Positions 42,349-50,943 of a stretch of 64,000 nucleotides of DNA are shown here, one piece after another (position 1 is the first letter of the stretch; every line of letters begins with the position of its first letter). The stretch spans positions 62,001-126,000 of the forward strand of contig JAUXXJ010000046.1 in assembly GCA_030681195.1 (NCBI GenBank), given 5' to 3'. The notes beneath the pieces were generated by a model. It did not search any database. It saw nothing but the letters and a program-made list of their open reading frames with translations, and was not told the origin of the DNA. Origin of the DNA: Rhodocyclaceae bacterium (lineage in GTDB: Bacteria; Pseudomonadota; Gammaproteobacteria; Burkholderiales; Rhodocyclaceae). Both the position numbers and the translations under genes were made by a program.

Positions 42349-42834
42349 ATGTTGCTGGGAAGCCTGCTCGCCATCATCGGGATGCTATTGATCCTCGCGG
42401 GCAGGCCAAGTTGGCGGGCGTTGCAAAACAGACCGCAGCGCACATGGCGAGTTGATCGCTTTGTCTATCGCCATCACCGCCTGTTTGGCGCCTTGATTCT
42501 GCTGGGCGCCTCGATATTCCTGGCCCTGCTGGCCACCCACCACACGGCGATATTCAAAGCCGATCCATGGCTGCTCAAAGGGCTGCCGCTGGCCGTGGTC
42601 TTGTTGCAGGCCGCTGCGTGGCTGTTCGCCGTATTTTCGATGCTGATCGGCCTGTTTGTGTTGGTGCGCCCGAGCGCATTGAAACCGCTGGAGGCCAAGG
42701 CAAACCACTGGGTCGAACCCTTTCCGACTCCGCGCTTGAACGCGAGCGCACGCCCGATACGCTGGCTGGGCGGCGGACTGGTCGTGATCGGGGGCGCGAT
42801 CATCCTGGCAAGGGTCTGGCTCAACATCGGTTGA
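42349..42834 (+). CDS. Hypothetical membrane protein in the MSHA locus
   Basis: A 161-residue protein with four hydrophobic segments (about 3-18, 44-63, 77-105 and 135-155) and basic loops. No family recognised. It starts 11 bases after mshG and is probably co-transcribed. The position is that of mshF in Vibrio, but no similarity is evident. Confidence 0.55.
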   Translation: MLLGSLLAIIGMLLILAGRPSWRALQNRPQRTWRVDRFVYRHHRLFGALILLGASIFLALLATHHTAIFKADPWLLKGLPLAVVLLQAAAWLFAVFSMLIGLFVLVRPSALKPLEAKANHWVEPFPTPRLNASARPIRWLGGGLVVIGGAIILARVWLNIG

Positions 42835-42922
42835 TGCGGCGCCACTCATCGGGGCGCATCTGTGCGAGTGGGCAATGCTTGCGCTACCGGGATGTATAGG
42901 GTAACTTATTACCTCAAGTCGC

Positions 42923-42940
42923 CTTATTTTAGATAATAAG
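42923..42940. promoter_or_regulatory. Operator-like palindrome upstream of hipBA
   Basis: CTTATT-TTAGAT-AATAAG, 7 bases before the hipB-like start codon; likely autoregulatory site. Confidence 0.5.
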
Positions 42941-42947
42941 ATAATCC

Positions 42948-43226
42948 ATGCCGAAAGTCAGAGCGTTCGAGATTGCACCCTTGCCCTTCGAGGTAACAGC
43001 CTCTTTGCAGATCCTTGGGCATCGCATTGCGGTTGGCCGTAAGGAACGAGGTCATTCTCAGCGGGAGTTTGCTGACATGCTCGGCATTGCGCCAAAGACA
43101 CTTGTCTCGCTGGAGCGCGGTGCCCCCACGGTACAAATTGGCCATTACGCTCGTGCGCTGTGGATGCTTGAGATTCAAGATGCCATTCTGTGTGGTGTCG
43201 GTGTTGACGCGCAGGAGCCGTCATGA
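42948..43226 (+). CDS. hipB: HipB-like antitoxin (Xre-type HTH)
   Basis: A 92-residue HTH protein (GHSQREFADMLGIAPKTLVSLERGAPTVQIGHYARALWML). It precedes hipA with a four-base overlap (ATGA), the standard hipBA arrangement, and should bind DNA and neutralise HipA. Confidence 0.85.
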   Translation: MPKVRAFEIAPLPFEVTASLQILGHRIAVGRKERGHSQREFADMLGIAPKTLVSLERGAPTVQIGHYARALWMLEIQDAILCGVGVDAQEPS

Positions 43227-44536
43227 CCATGCAGATTCCCGTCCATGTATGGCTACCGGGGCAGGTTGATGCGGTGCGGGCGGGCGATTTTGTGCATGAG
43301 CCAAACCAGCGAAGCGGACGCTTCCTTTATGCCCAAAGTTACCTGGATGCGCGGCATCCGCCGCTGGCGCCCGATATGCCATTGCGCGCCAAGCCCATCT
43401 TGGTAACGGGTGGCTTGGCCATCTTTCCACTCTTCATGGATGCCGGCCCGGATGCCTGGGGGCGTCATCTGCTGGCGAGACGCCAGGAGCGCGATATCAG
43501 CGAAATCGAAGCCCTGACGCTATGCCCGACCGACGGGGTGGGCAACATCGCTTTGGGCGAACTCACGCCTGAGCGCCTGCGGGTGGTGTCGATCAATGAA
43601 TTTCTCTCGATTGTCGAGGAAGTCGGCGCTGGCGAGACGGCAACCACACTTGTCGAAGAGCAGGTGCTTGATGCCGTGCGCAATGGCACCAGTCTGGGCG
43701 GAACCAAGCCCAAGCTGACGCTCAGCCGGGCAGGGGTGCAGTACCTCGCCAAGTTTCCGGAGCCGGGAGATAACCCGTGGCTGCCACATATCGAATGTGC
43801 CATGCTCAAACTGGCGGCCGCATGCGGGTTGCGTGTCAGCCGGGCCGAAGTCTGGCGACTGCCCGGCGGCAAGCGTACAGCCTTACTGGTGGAGCGCTTT
43901 GATCGCCGCACGCTGGTCACGGGTGTTACCCGGCTCGGTTATGTCAGCGCCCATGCCGTGCTGCGCCTCGACCTGATGCCACCATCGCCTGCAGAAACCC
44001 TGCAGTTTGGAACGCTCGGCTATACCGCTAGCGGCCTGCGCAAGAGCTATGTATCACTCGCGGCTGCGATGGCGCGCTGGTGCGGCGGGCAGGCCTTGCA
44101 TCGCGAAGAGCGCCGCGAGTTATGGCGGCGCATTGTGTTCAATGCCCTGATCCGTAACCTCGATGATCACACCAAAAACCACGGGCTGCTCTGTGACGAC
44201 ATGGCAACGCAGCGCTGGCGTCTTGCCCCGGCATTCGACCTGGTACCGGGTGCGAACGCCGGCGAACAAGCAGCGCTGGCCATGGCCTATCGCTTCGTCC
44301 CGCCGCAAAGAAAAGGCCGGCAAAGCAGCGCCTCACGATTGGTGACGCGCATCTCCCAGGTCGATTTGCTGGCCGCTGCCGTCGAACACTACGGCTATGC
44401 AGAACAAGAGGCCACAGATTACCTGCGCGACATCACAGCCCAAGTCTCCGAGAAATGGCGGCGCTTCATGGTCGAAGAGGGCATGCCGCAAGAGGAAATC
44501 GAGCGGCAGGCGCGAGCTTTTATGATTGCGCTATGA
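43223..44536 (+). CDS. hipA: HipA-family Ser/Thr kinase toxin
   Basis: A 437-residue kinase of the HipA family, which in E. coli phosphorylates glutamyl-tRNA synthetase. Motifs: GTSLGGTKPKLTL (nucleotide loop), LVERFDR, catalytic NALIRNLDDHTKNHGLL and metal-binding LAPAFDLVP. EVGAGETATT is a copy of the 24-bp repeat (43618-43640), lying between the N-subdomain and the nucleotide loop. Appears intact. Confidence 0.9.
   Translation: MTMQIPVHVWLPGQVDAVRAGDFVHEPNQRSGRFLYAQSYLDARHPPLAPDMPLRAKPILVTGGLAIFPLFMDAGPDAWGRHLLARRQERDISEIEALTLCPTDGVGNIALGELTPERLRVVSINEFLSIVEEVGAGETATTLVEEQVLDAVRNGTSLGGTKPKLTLSRAGVQYLAKFPEPGDNPWLPHIECAMLKLAAACGLRVSRAEVWRLPGGKRTALLVERFDRRTLVTGVTRLGYVSAHAVLRLDLMPPSPAETLQFGTLGYTASGLRKSYVSLAAAMARWCGGQALHREERRELWRRIVFNALIRNLDDHTKNHGLLCDDMATQRWRLAPAFDLVPGANAGEQAALAMAYRFVPPQRKGRQSSASRLVTRISQVDLLAAAVEHYGYAEQEATDYLRDITAQVSEKWRRFMVEEGMPQEEIERQARAFMIAL
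43618..43640 (-). repeat. 24-bp dispersed repeat, copy inside hipA
   Basis: AAGTCGGCGCTGGCGAG + ACGGC with a one-base change at the A-run; in frame in hipA as EVGAGETA. Confidence 0.85.
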
Positions 44537-44539
44537 TGA

Positions 44540-44761
44540 AAAACATACCGCCTGCAAAGTGGCGATCAGGACAAATACGTCGTGATGCGCGACAACCATC
44601 CCGCGTGTGTGATGTTGCCGATTGCCACCTATGAAGCGCTGATAAACGAACTGGAGGACATGCGCATCGACGCCCTTGCGGCCGAGCGTGCCGCGACCTT
44701 CGATCCGGCCACAGCGATAAGCCACGAAGAAATGTGCAAGCGCTTCGGCGTCGAGTCCTGA
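44540..44761 (+). pseudogene. Antitoxin remnant (RelB/Phd-like) without start codon
   Basis: An open frame of 73 residues, KTYRLQSGDQDKYVVM...ISHEEMCKRFGVES, with the pattern ACVMLPIATYEALINELEDM typical of Phd/YefM-RelB antitoxins. A TGA directly precedes it and no ATG, GTG or TTG exists in the first third, so the 5' end has been lost next to the hipA stop. Its own stop overlaps the toxin-remnant ATG (TGATG). Confidence 0.6.
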
Positions 44762-44971
44762 TGGTTTGGCGCGTCATCTATCACGATCCGCACCGGCAGC
44801 ACGCGCATCGTCTACCGGGTCAATAAAAAAGCCATCGAGGTACTGGTGATCGCCGTCGGCCAGCGCCGCGATGCCGAGGTGTATGCCACGGCCGAGGAGC
44901 GTTTTGCCATGACCCGTGAAGCCTTGCCCGACGTCAGAAATTCACAACTTCTCGATAGCAGCAGTCGGTAG
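44761..44971 (+). pseudogene. RelE/ParE-type toxin remnant (internal deletion and frameshift)
   Basis: Starts MVWRVIYH like a RelE/ParE toxin, but the middle is missing and the frame ends at 44826. The C-terminal part continues in another frame (RIVYRVNKKAIEVLVIAVGQ and DAEVYATAEER), the typical RelE end. So the toxin lost about half its length. Together with the preceding remnant this was a relBE-type pair. Confidence 0.7.
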
Positions 44972-45442
44972 CCATAACGTGAACGGGGAGTCCGGCAGTC
45001 GTTCAAACTCATAACGTTTATACCACTGCCGCGCCCGCTCATCCTTGGCATCCACAATTACGCCGATCATCCCGATCTCGGACGACAATCGCAGGCATCG
45101 CTGAAGTACGTCTGCCAGGAGCAGTTCGCCCAGTCCTTTGCGCTGATGGCGGATAGCCACGGCCAAGCGGGCCAACCGTGCGACTGGCAAAGGAAAATTT
45201 GGGAACCGCACGGCGAAGCTGATGGGTAAATTATCCTTTCGAATCGCTGACATGGCCAGGCTATAGAAGCCGCGAACCTCAGCACCCTCGGCAGCGACGT
45301 AAGTCCTGCTGACATTCGCGGAGGCGTGCTGTCGGGCGAAGCGCCGCAGATACTCATCCAAGGGATCGACGCCACAGGAGAATGAGCGTCTGTCGTGGTC
45401 CGACGAGAGGGGCTCAATGCTCCCCGAAAAATTCGAACTCAA
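44942..45442 (-). CDS. GNAT acetyltransferase toxin (TacT-like)
   Basis: A 166-residue GNAT protein with the acetyl-CoA loop RHQRKGLGELLLADVL and a C-terminal tyrosine (ARQWYKRYEFERL). TacT/AtaT toxins acetylate aminoacyl-tRNA. The TTG at 45442 overlaps the antitoxin stop (TTGA) and has AGGG upstream; a TTG at 45460 is an alternative. It follows a DUF1778 antitoxin, the usual partner. Confidence 0.85.
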   Translation of the reverse strand: MSSNFSGSIEPLSSDHDRRSFSCGVDPLDEYLRRFARQHASANVSRTYVAAEGAEVRGFYSLAMSAIRKDNLPISFAVRFPNFPLPVARLARLAVAIRHQRKGLGELLLADVLQRCLRLSSEIGMIGVIVDAKDERARQWYKRYEFERLPDSPFTLWLPTAAIEKL

Positions 45443-45726
45443 CGTTTGCCCTGCTGCCAATCACGGTGACGTCGGACAGCAGCGGAAAGCTTCGGTCTCG
45501 GTTTTTCTGTGTTGTCGAGTGCCTTGGCAAAAGCATTCCAGTCCCTGGCGGTCAGGGTAATCATTTCGGATTCCGCGAGGATTTGCTTGGCTCGCTCCTG
45601 GGCAGTTCCAAGGAGAAAGGCACTGACCGACATACCGGCAGTGGTCGCGGCTCGAACGATCAGTTCCTTGATTTCCGGCGATGTGCGCAGGTCAATGCGC
45701 TCGTGTGCTTGCGCGGTGGCCGACAT
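45439..45726 (-). CDS. DUF1778/TacA-type antitoxin
   Basis: A 95-residue ribbon-helix-helix protein (HERIDLRTSPEIKELIVRAATTAGMSVSAFLLGTA) with the C-terminal W-x-x-F segment (LTARDWNAFAKALDN) that binds the GNAT toxin. First gene of the tacAT pair. Confidence 0.88.
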   Translation of the reverse strand: MSATAQAHERIDLRTSPEIKELIVRAATTAGMSVSAFLLGTAQERAKQILAESEMITLTARDWNAFAKALDNTEKPRPKLSAAVRRHRDWQQGKR

Positions 45727-45792
45727 GGCTATTTCCTTTGTACGGAAGAATTACGGATAATTGTATAGCTCAACCGGGAGGAAATGCAAGAA

Positions 45793-45816
45793 GCGGTGAC
45801 CCCAGCACCGACTTTT
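45793..45816 (+). repeat. 24-bp dispersed repeat, diverged intergenic copy
   Basis: GCGGTGACCCCAGCACC then GACTTTT followed by GCG. Four differences to consensus but the 3' half and flank are kept. Confidence 0.5.
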
Positions 45817-45861
45817 GCGACAGACGACTGCGCAAGTTATCGAGCAAGCTTGAGGTCTTTT

Positions 45862-45883
45862 AGACTGGTCTATATACTAGTCT
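45862..45883. promoter_or_regulatory. 22-bp operator-like palindrome upstream of the Phd/VapC module
   Basis: Half-sites AGACTGGTCTA and TATACTAGTCT form a near-perfect inverted repeat (two mismatched pairs), 26 bases before the antitoxin ATG. Probable autoregulatory site overlapping the promoter. Confidence 0.65.
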
Positions 45884-45909
45884 GAACGATTGATTTGCGG
45901 GAGATAGTC

Positions 45910-46161
45910 ATGGCAATTTTTATTGAAATAGGCGCCTACGAAGCCAAAACCCATTTGTCTGACTTTCTGCGCAAGGTCAAGGCAGGGAACACCTATCGGA
46001 TTACCCAGCGCGGCGAACCCATGGCCGACCTGGTACCCGCAGCTTTGGAGGAAAGACGTGCGCCTGTGGCAGCCGCAACGCGCATGCTGGCTTTCATGCG
46101 TGAGCAACCCGCGATTACAGGAATCGATGTCAAGTCGCTGATTGCTGAGGGACGGGATTGA
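45910..46161 (+). CDS. Phd/YefM-type antitoxin of a PIN toxin
   Basis: An 83-residue antitoxin (IGAYEAKTHLSDFLRKVKAGNTYRITQRGEPMADLVPA). GGGAG stands seven bases before the ATG at 45910; the stop overlaps the toxin ATG. This Phd fold with a PIN toxin is the usual VapB type in many proteobacteria. Confidence 0.85.
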   Translation: MAIFIEIGAYEAKTHLSDFLRKVKAGNTYRITQRGEPMADLVPAALEERRAPVAAATRMLAFMREQPAITGIDVKSLIAEGRD

Positions 46162-46589
46162 TGCGTTTTGTCATTGACAATTCCGTGACCATGCGTTGGC
46201 TGTTTGGTGACGGATCAGAGGCCGACCGTCGTTACGCCGAGACTACCCTCATCCTTTTGCAGGAGGAGGGTAAGTGCGCTGTCGTACCTGCCATCTGGCC
46301 GCTGGAGGTTGGTAACGTTATCACCCGTGCTGAGGCGAAGGGTTTTCTTTCGGAGGCGCGCAGCACAGCCTTTCTTGCATTGTTGCGAGAAATGTCAATC
46401 GAAGTTGATCGGCACTCCGACGTGCTTGCGTTGGGTGAGACACTACAGCTGGCGCGACGATACGGCTTGTCGACCTACGATGCCTCATACCTTGCCTTGG
46501 CGCTGCGCGACAACATCCCCTTGGCGACCAATGATGCAGCCTTGCGCAAGGCGCTGAAAAAAGCCGGTGGTATTGCGCTGTCAGGTTAA
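46161..46589 (+). CDS. vapC: VapC-type PIN-domain ribonuclease toxin
   Basis: A 142-residue PIN domain: MRFVIDNSVTMRWLF with the first Asp, conserved Glu in AIWPLEVGNVI, Asp in YGLSTYDASYLALAL and IPLATNDAAL. VapC toxins cut tRNA or rRNA. Appears intact. A 24-bp repeat begins two bases after the stop codon. Confidence 0.88.
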   Translation: MRFVIDNSVTMRWLFGDGSEADRRYAETTLILLQEEGKCAVVPAIWPLEVGNVITRAEAKGFLSEARSTAFLALLREMSIEVDRHSDVLALGETLQLARRYGLSTYDASYLALALRDNIPLATNDAALRKALKKAGGIALSG

Positions 46590-46590
46590 C

Positions 46591-46614
46591 GCCGTCCCGC
46601 CAGCGCCGACCCCC
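46591..46614 (+). repeat. 24-bp dispersed repeat just after vapC
   Basis: GCCGTCCCGCCAGCGCC + GAC, then CCCCGTTTT instead of TTTT. Between the convergent vapC and brnA-like genes. Confidence 0.8.
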
Positions 46615-46617
46615 GTT

Positions 46618-46818
46618 TTACCGCGCCATCTCGATCAACTCGATATCCTTCTTAAGCATGTCGTTGACCAGTTCGGCAAGGTCAATACCCTTGGCGTCGG
46701 CCTTGGCCGTGAGGTAGGTTTGCACCTGCTCGTCGAGATACACCGGCAGCCGGAAGACCGCCTCGGGCCGGTAGAACTTGCCGCGTTGGCCCTTGCTGAA
46801 ATCGTATTGATCCTTCAT
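46618..46818 (-). CDS. BrnA/CopG-like antitoxin
   Basis: A 66-residue protein starting MKDQYDFSKGQRGKFYRP and followed by a helical part (LPVYLDEQVQTYLTAKADAKGIDLAELVNDML), the look of BrnA and related antitoxins. The truncated BrnT frame lies just upstream. Probably still expressed but without a functional partner. Confidence 0.7.
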   Translation of the reverse strand: MKDQYDFSKGQRGKFYRPEAVFRLPVYLDEQVQTYLTAKADAKGIDLAELVNDMLKKDIELIEMAR

Positions 46819-46829
46819 CGCCGTCACCT

Positions 46830-46943
46830 TTAGCCGCTAGCGCGGCACCTGTTCGTAATCGCGCACTTCCGCCGGAACGATACCTCATGCTTCTTGAGAT
46901 TCGCACGCGCTTTGTTTGCATCCCAATCGAAATCAAAAAACAT
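46830..46943 (-). pseudogene. BrnT toxin remnant
   Basis: The frame MFFDFDWDANKARANLKKHEVSF matches the BrnT N-terminus (FEWDxxKAxxNLxKHGVSF) but a deletion joins it directly to the last codons (VPAEVRDYEQVPR readable in another frame) and it ends after 37 residues. Non-functional toxin in front of an intact antitoxin gene. Confidence 0.65.
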
Positions 46944-46961
46944 CAGAAAGGGTTAAAGGGT

Positions 46962-47103
46962 CAAGGGTTAAAGGGTCAGGCTCGACTTATCGCTTGTTGT
47001 TCTACGCATGCTCAAACGCTCCATTCGCTACTGGCTAATCGCCGTCCCGCCAGCGCCGACTTTTGCGCCCTGCGGAATTATTCGATCCTAGCCCCTTTGA
47101 TTC
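46962..47103 (+). repeat. About 140-bp direct repeat, copy 1
   Basis: From CAAGGGTTAAAGGGTCAGG through TTATCGCTTGTTGTTCTACG, ACGCTCCATTCGCTACTGG, an embedded 24-bp repeat, to TAGCCCCTTTGATTC. Nearly identical to 48141-48276, with a few base changes and small indels. Confidence 0.85.
47041..47064 (+). repeat. 24-bp dispersed repeat, intergenic
   Basis: Perfect copy, followed by GCGCC and then GAATTATTCGA; part of the longer direct repeat. Confidence 0.95.
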
Positions 47104-47294
47104 GAACAGAGGTGGCAGATCGGGCAACGCCAACAAGAGAATTGAGTGCCGCAATCACCGCTTCGTTGCTCGGAAATATTTTCGACAATTCAGGCGTAAG
47201 CAGGACCAGATTACTGCCCTTCTTGAACTCGGCATAGTGTTTCCCACGCACACCCTTGCCGATATCCTCCCGCCGATATTCGGCACGCATTTCT

Positions 47295-47308
<14 letters not shown>
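47078..47308 (-). CDS. Antitoxin-like protein paired with a broken BrnT toxin
   Basis: A 76-residue protein, MKKVEEMRAEYRRED with RGKHYAEFKKGSNLVLLTPELSKIFPSNEAVIAALNSL, the pattern of a common antitoxin family that follows RelE/BrnT-type toxins. AAAGGAAAA before the ATG at 47308; it overlaps the end of the toxin pseudogene by 14 bases. Confidence 0.75.
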
Positions 47309-47573
<265 letters not shown>

Positions 47574-47601
47574 TCACATTAACGTGAAATAACCCAAAGC
47601 T

Positions 47602-47669
47602 CGTCATTCCGGCGCAAGCCGGTATCCAGTGCGTACCCTCTGGATTCCGGGTCAAGCCCGGAATGGCGG
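47602..47669. repeat. REP/MITE-like hairpin repeat
   Basis: CGTCATTCCGGCGCAAGCCGG...CTGGATTCC and TTCCGGGTCAAGCCCGGAA: two stem-loops in the 'CGTCATTCC...GGAATG' arrangement common between proteobacterial genes. The surrounding 47568-47856 has no supported gene. Confidence 0.65.
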
Positions 47670-47776
47670 ATGTTTCGATGTAAACCCTACGCTTCATGAT
47701 TTCAGCCTTGGCTCAGAATGCCGTGCCCCATCTTCACTTACTTACACCGCTCATTGTACGGGTAGCGCTTACCAAC

Positions 47777-47800
47777 GCCGTCCCGCCAGCGCCGACTTTT
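47777..47800 (+). repeat. 24-bp dispersed repeat, intergenic
   Basis: Perfect copy; preceded by TAGCGCTTACCAAC and followed by GCGCCCTGCAGAATTAT, the same flanks as the copy at 48553. Confidence 0.95.
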
Positions 47801-47856
47801 GCGCCCTGCAGAATTATCCGACCCTTTGATTCTGCTCTCATCGATCAGGATGCGCA

Positions 47857-48072
47857 TCAAGCGGCTTTTCTGTGCTCGACCAACAATTCGGCCTGACGTA
47901 GCGCTTCGATAGCCTGCTCGCGATTGATGGATGGCCAGGACTCCAGAATCTCATCCAGCGTCAGCCCGCCAGCCAGATTCTCGAACAGCACGGCAATCGG
48001 TACGCGAGTGCCGGCAAATACCGGGGTTCCCCCAAGAATCTCGGGATCAATCGTTACGAGGTCGTTATCCAT
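47857..48072 (-). CDS. DUF433 family antitoxin-like protein
   Basis: A 71-residue protein with ITID-like start (LVTIDPEILGGTPVFAGTRVPIAVLFENLAGGLTLDEILESWPSINREQAIEAL), diagnostic of DUF433. AAAGGAG lies at proper distance for the ATG at 48072 and too close for the ATG at 48078. The usual DUF5615-type toxin partner is absent downstream, where a 24-bp repeat follows. Confidence 0.82.
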   Translation of the reverse strand: MDNDLVTIDPEILGGTPVFAGTRVPIAVLFENLAGGLTLDEILESWPSINREQAIEALRQAELLVEHRKAA

Positions 48073-48140
48073 TTCCATCTCCTTTGCCGTTCCATGAGCA
48101 TAACGAGAATGATCGCTAATGGCAATCAAGCCGCCATTCC

Positions 48141-48276
48141 CAAGGGTTTAAAGGGTCAGGCTCGACTTATCGCTTGTTGTTCTACGCATGCTCAAACGCT
48201 CCATTCGCTACTGGCTAATCGCCGTCTCGCCAGCGCCGACTTTTGCGCCATGGGAATTATTCGACCCCTTTGATTC
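48141..48276 (+). repeat. About 140-bp direct repeat, copy 2
   Basis: Second copy of 46962-47103; its inner 24-bp repeat has the CTC variant, and the last part overlaps the 3' end of the small gene at 48208-48462. Confidence 0.85.
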
Positions 48277-48462
48277 GTTTGACGGAGTGGACTGAACGAT
48301 AGGGTGTTGGTCTTCCACCATAATCAAACCTAACGTGCGGCAATGGGCCTCTGCTGCCTTTGAGTAAGCTAACAGGTCGTTGTGATACTGATCCGCAAGG
48401 CGTTCTCGTGTAGCATGAATATCAGCAACAACGGGATCATGCCAAGGTGTGAGTGAATTCAT
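48208..48462 (-). CDS. Small TA-associated hypothetical protein with repeat-derived tail
   Basis: An 84-residue protein with a strong ribosome-binding site (GGAGG). The start, WHDPVVADIHATRERLADQYHNDLLAYSKAAEAH, belongs to a family often found beside TA genes (DPIVEEVRxxR..A..F..DL). The C-terminal part, [12 protein letters not shown], is the 24-bp repeat read through, so the insertion supplied a new end. Confidence 0.65.
   Translation of the reverse strand: MNSLTPWHDPVVADIHATRERLADQYHNDLLAYSKAAEAHCRTLGLIMVEDQHPIVQSTPSNESKGSNNSHGAKVGAGETAISQ
48221..48244 (+). repeat. 24-bp dispersed repeat, 3' end of small gene
   Basis: Perfect CTC variant followed by GCGCC; read as KVGAGETA on the minus strand. 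Confidence 0.95.
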
Positions 48463-48539
48463 TGCGGTACCTCCATCAACTCAAAGGGTGTCACGAGTTC
48501 CGGTAGTTTGTATCCCTTGGCGGCGCATAAACCGCGCAT
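48459..48539 (-). pseudogene. C-terminal stub of an upstream antitoxin-like gene
   Basis: A 26-residue frame ending KLPELVTPFELMEVPQ whose stop overlaps the next ATG (ATGA), as in TA operons. Immediately upstream of it begins the TAGCGCTTACC repeat block, which seems to have cut off the front of the gene. Low confidence. Confidence 0.4.
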
Positions 48540-48552
48540 AGCGCTTACCAAC

Positions 48553-48576
48553 GCCGTCCCGCCAGCGCCGACTTTT
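48553..48576 (+). repeat. 24-bp dispersed repeat, intergenic
   Basis: Perfect copy with the same flanks as 47777-47800. Confidence 0.95.
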
Positions 48577-48724
48577 GCGCCCTGCAGAATTATTCGACCC
48601 TGGCCCCTTTGATTCTCTGGCCCCTTTGATTCTTATTCGAACCTGACCCCTTTTACCTGCTCGTGTAATCTATTCGAGCCTGCCCCCTTTAGCCACTAGG
48701 GATATTCACGGGGAAGCTCTGGCC

Positions 48725-48748
48725 GCCGTCCCGCCCGCGTCGACTTTT
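48725..48748 (+). repeat. 24-bp dispersed repeat at the 3' end of the large MSHA minor pilin
   Basis: GCCGTCCCGCCCGCGTC + GACTTTT, two mismatches; ends two bases before the stop codon of the gene at 48751-50943. Confidence 0.8.
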
Positions 48749-48750
48749 GG

Positions 48751-50943
48751 TTAGCGCACGACCTCGCTCCATCCGGTTCTTTTTGTTGACACGACCCCCA
48801 GCGTCCTGACAGTGTTTGGATCGACACCATTGACGCAGGCGAATCCGGATGCCCAGTCGTCTCCGCTGGTTATGCCATACAGGCTGAAGCTCATGCTGCC
48901 GGGTCCCCTGAAGAGGGCGCATACCCCACCGCAGATGTCCGCGTTGTTGAGATAGACCGGGCGGGACACGATCATGCTGGTACCCGATCCCGAAACGGCG
49001 GCGGTGCGCGCCAACATGGACGAGCCGCTGGCGACTGTCTGGCTGGGTGTCACGGTATATGTGTTCCCCGAGAGGACGGCGGTGATTCGCGTATCCGGCT
49101 TGACCTTGGTGCCAATCACGGCATCGCCTGCGTACAGGGCGGAGCCTGATGACACGGTCAGGGTCGCCGTGTTGGGATCGATGATGTCCGGGGCGATGCC
49201 GCCGGTAATGGAATTATGGGAGAGCGATCCGTTACCGGAAACAATGGCCAGCGCGGTGCCGGGCAAGGGGTCATAATTCGGCGAGTCAATGCCCGCTCCA
49301 CTATAAGTGACGGCCGTATTGCCCGACTGCATCGCCGTAGTCGTGGTGATCGGTGTGGTGACTTGCGCGGGCAGCAGATAGTCTCCGGCGCCGCCCGTGC
49401 CCGCCGTGCCGCCGGTCACTTCGCTGGTGATACGGCTCACCGTCTGGCCGGCAAGGGCCCCGCTGATGATCGTGTCGCCGACGCCGATGGCACCGGTCAA
49501 TCCGGTACTCTTCACATTGAGGACGAGGCTCCGGATGGTCAGGGCCACCGTATTGCTTGCCGGCGGTGGCGCGCTTCCCACGGTTTGGCTGTTGTTGACC
49601 GTGTAGGTTCCCGTTCCACCGGTACCGGTGCCAAATGCGGCAATCACGGTGCCAGTGGTCACCCCTGTGCCGGAAACACTGTCGCCAATCCGGATCACGC
49701 CGTCATTCGTCACGCTCGTCACGGTCAGTGTGGTACCGGAAATATAGCCATTGACCGCCGCTCCCACCGTTGCCTGAAAGCTGGCACCGCTGTTGGCAAG
49801 CACCGTTCCCATGGCCCCGGTATAGCTCGTGGGATAGAAGGCGTTGTTGTAGGCATACCAGATTTGCGAATAGATGTTGTCGGGAGGCGTGCCCTGGGTG
49901 CTTTGCATCTCAACCTGAAAGCGCAGGGGTACGGAGCCCAAGCTGACGCCGCTCAGCACGTTGTTTTGCGGGGCCGAGGAAAAACCGTACAACAACATGT
50001 TCGACCCCGCGGCTCGATTGGGATTCGCCGAACCATTGGCCTGCGCGCAGTTCCATCCCGTCGTCACGGAACCGCTGGTTCCGGTGCTGTTGGCGGTTCT
50101 GTTGCCGCCGGTATCCGCCGCATAGGTTCCTGTCCGTGAGACGCTGCCGCCGGTTGGAGGAGCCAACAGCACGCCAACCTGGACATAGTTGCGGTTGGCA
50201 TTGATGCCACCACTGGTGGTCGTGAAGGTCTGCCCGATCTGGTATATGCCGGGGGTCAGATTGATGTCGGAGAAGATGCCCATGCCGCTCATGGCATTTG
50301 TCCCCGTCATTTGAATGTTCCAGCCGTCATTTGACGGCGTGCAGATCTGGGTGCCGCCGGTGCCCGTGATCTGACAGCTTCCGATCAACGCGTTCGACGT
50401 AAAACTGTCGGCACAGGCGGCGACGGGCTTGGCGCGGTAGGCCAGGTTGGTGAACACGCCCTGATTGTCAACGGTGGTGGTCAGGGCCAGCGATGGATCG
50501 TAACCGCAGGACGCAGTCCCCTGTGAATTTACCGATGAGACCTTGATTTTGATGCTGCGTTCGGCTGCATCCACGGTGCCCCTGACGGTAACATCGCACT
50601 CGCCACAAGGCGCTACTCCGGCACATGTCGCCTCGGTGATGGCGACCGTGCCCGATCCCAGCGTGAAGCTGCTGCCCTGCAAACCCGTGCAGGTTGCCGC
50701 CGCATAGTTGCCCGCAACATTTGCGGATTCGATGGTCGCCTTGGCGATCTCCACGCCGCTTTCGGCAAGGAAAAATGCCGCCGTGCTATCGCCCTGCGCC
50801 ACATTGGAGAGGCTGGTATTGCCGATGATGTCGTAGGTTTTGCTGAGCCCGAAAATGACCGCGACGATCAGGATGATTGCCGCCATGATGCTTATGATGC
50901 CGCGCTGGCGATGGCGGGAGGGGCGGGGAGGCGTGAGGCTCAT
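48751..50943 (-). CDS. Large PilX/MshP-Q-like surface pilus protein
   Basis: A 730-residue protein. After a basic start ([25 protein letters not shown]) comes one membrane helix and a PilX-like part ([19 protein letters not shown]), without a pilin GFTL cleavage motif. The rest is Thr/Ser/Gly-rich with cysteines and contains about three repeats of a beta module ([58 protein letters not shown]). The C-terminal 60 residues form another compact cysteine-containing region. It is the last gene of the minor-pilin operon, in the position of mshP/mshQ, and is likely exposed at the pilus tip or cell surface. Confidence 0.7.
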   Translation of the reverse strand: MSLTPPRPSRHRQRGIISIMAAIILIVAVIFGLSKTYDIIGNTSLSNVAQGDSTAAFFLAESGVEIAKATIESANVAGNYAAATCTGLQGSSFTLGSGTVAITEATCAGVAPCGECDVTVRGTVDAAERSIKIKVSSVNSQGTASCGYDPSLALTTTVDNQGVFTNLAYRAKPVAACADSFTSNALIGSCQITGTGGTQICTPSNDGWNIQMTGTNAMSGMGIFSDINLTPGIYQIGQTFTTTSGGINANRNYVQVGVLLAPPTGGSVSRTGTYAADTGGNRTANSTGTSGSVTTGWNCAQANGSANPNRAAGSNMLLYGFSSAPQNNVLSGVSLGSVPLRFQVEMQSTQGTPPDNIYSQIWYAYNNAFYPTSYTGAMGTVLANSGASFQATVGAAVNGYISGTTLTVTSVTNDGVIRIGDSVSGTGVTTGTVIAAFGTGTGGTGTYTVNNSQTVGSAPPPASNTVALTIRSLVLNVKSTGLTGAIGVGDTIISGALAGQTVSRITSEVTGGTAGTGGAGDYLLPAQVTTPITTTTAMQSGNTAVTYSGAGIDSPNYDPLPGTALAIVSGNGSLSHNSITGGIAPDIIDPNTATLTVSSGSALYAGDAVIGTKVKPDTRITAVLSGNTYTVTPSQTVASGSSMLARTAAVSGSGTSMIVSRPVYLNNADICGGVCALFRGPGSMSFSLYGITSGDDWASGFACVNGVDPNTVRTLGVVSTKRTGWSEVVR

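Larger units (their letters stand above)
48540..48750. other. Repeat-only spacer at the right end of the TA island
   Basis: Contains two 24-bp repeats and three runs of the type TTCGANCCTGNCCCCTTT / CCCCTTTGATTC (48590-48695). No gene seen. Such CCCCTTT...TTCGA strings also occur at 47085-47103 and 48255-48276. Confidence 0.5.

Noticed and set aside
44848..44867. GCCGTCGGCCAGCGCC in the relE remnant as a repeat copy
   Set aside because: Lacks the GACTTTT half and fits the normal RelE coding sequence (IAVGQRRD).
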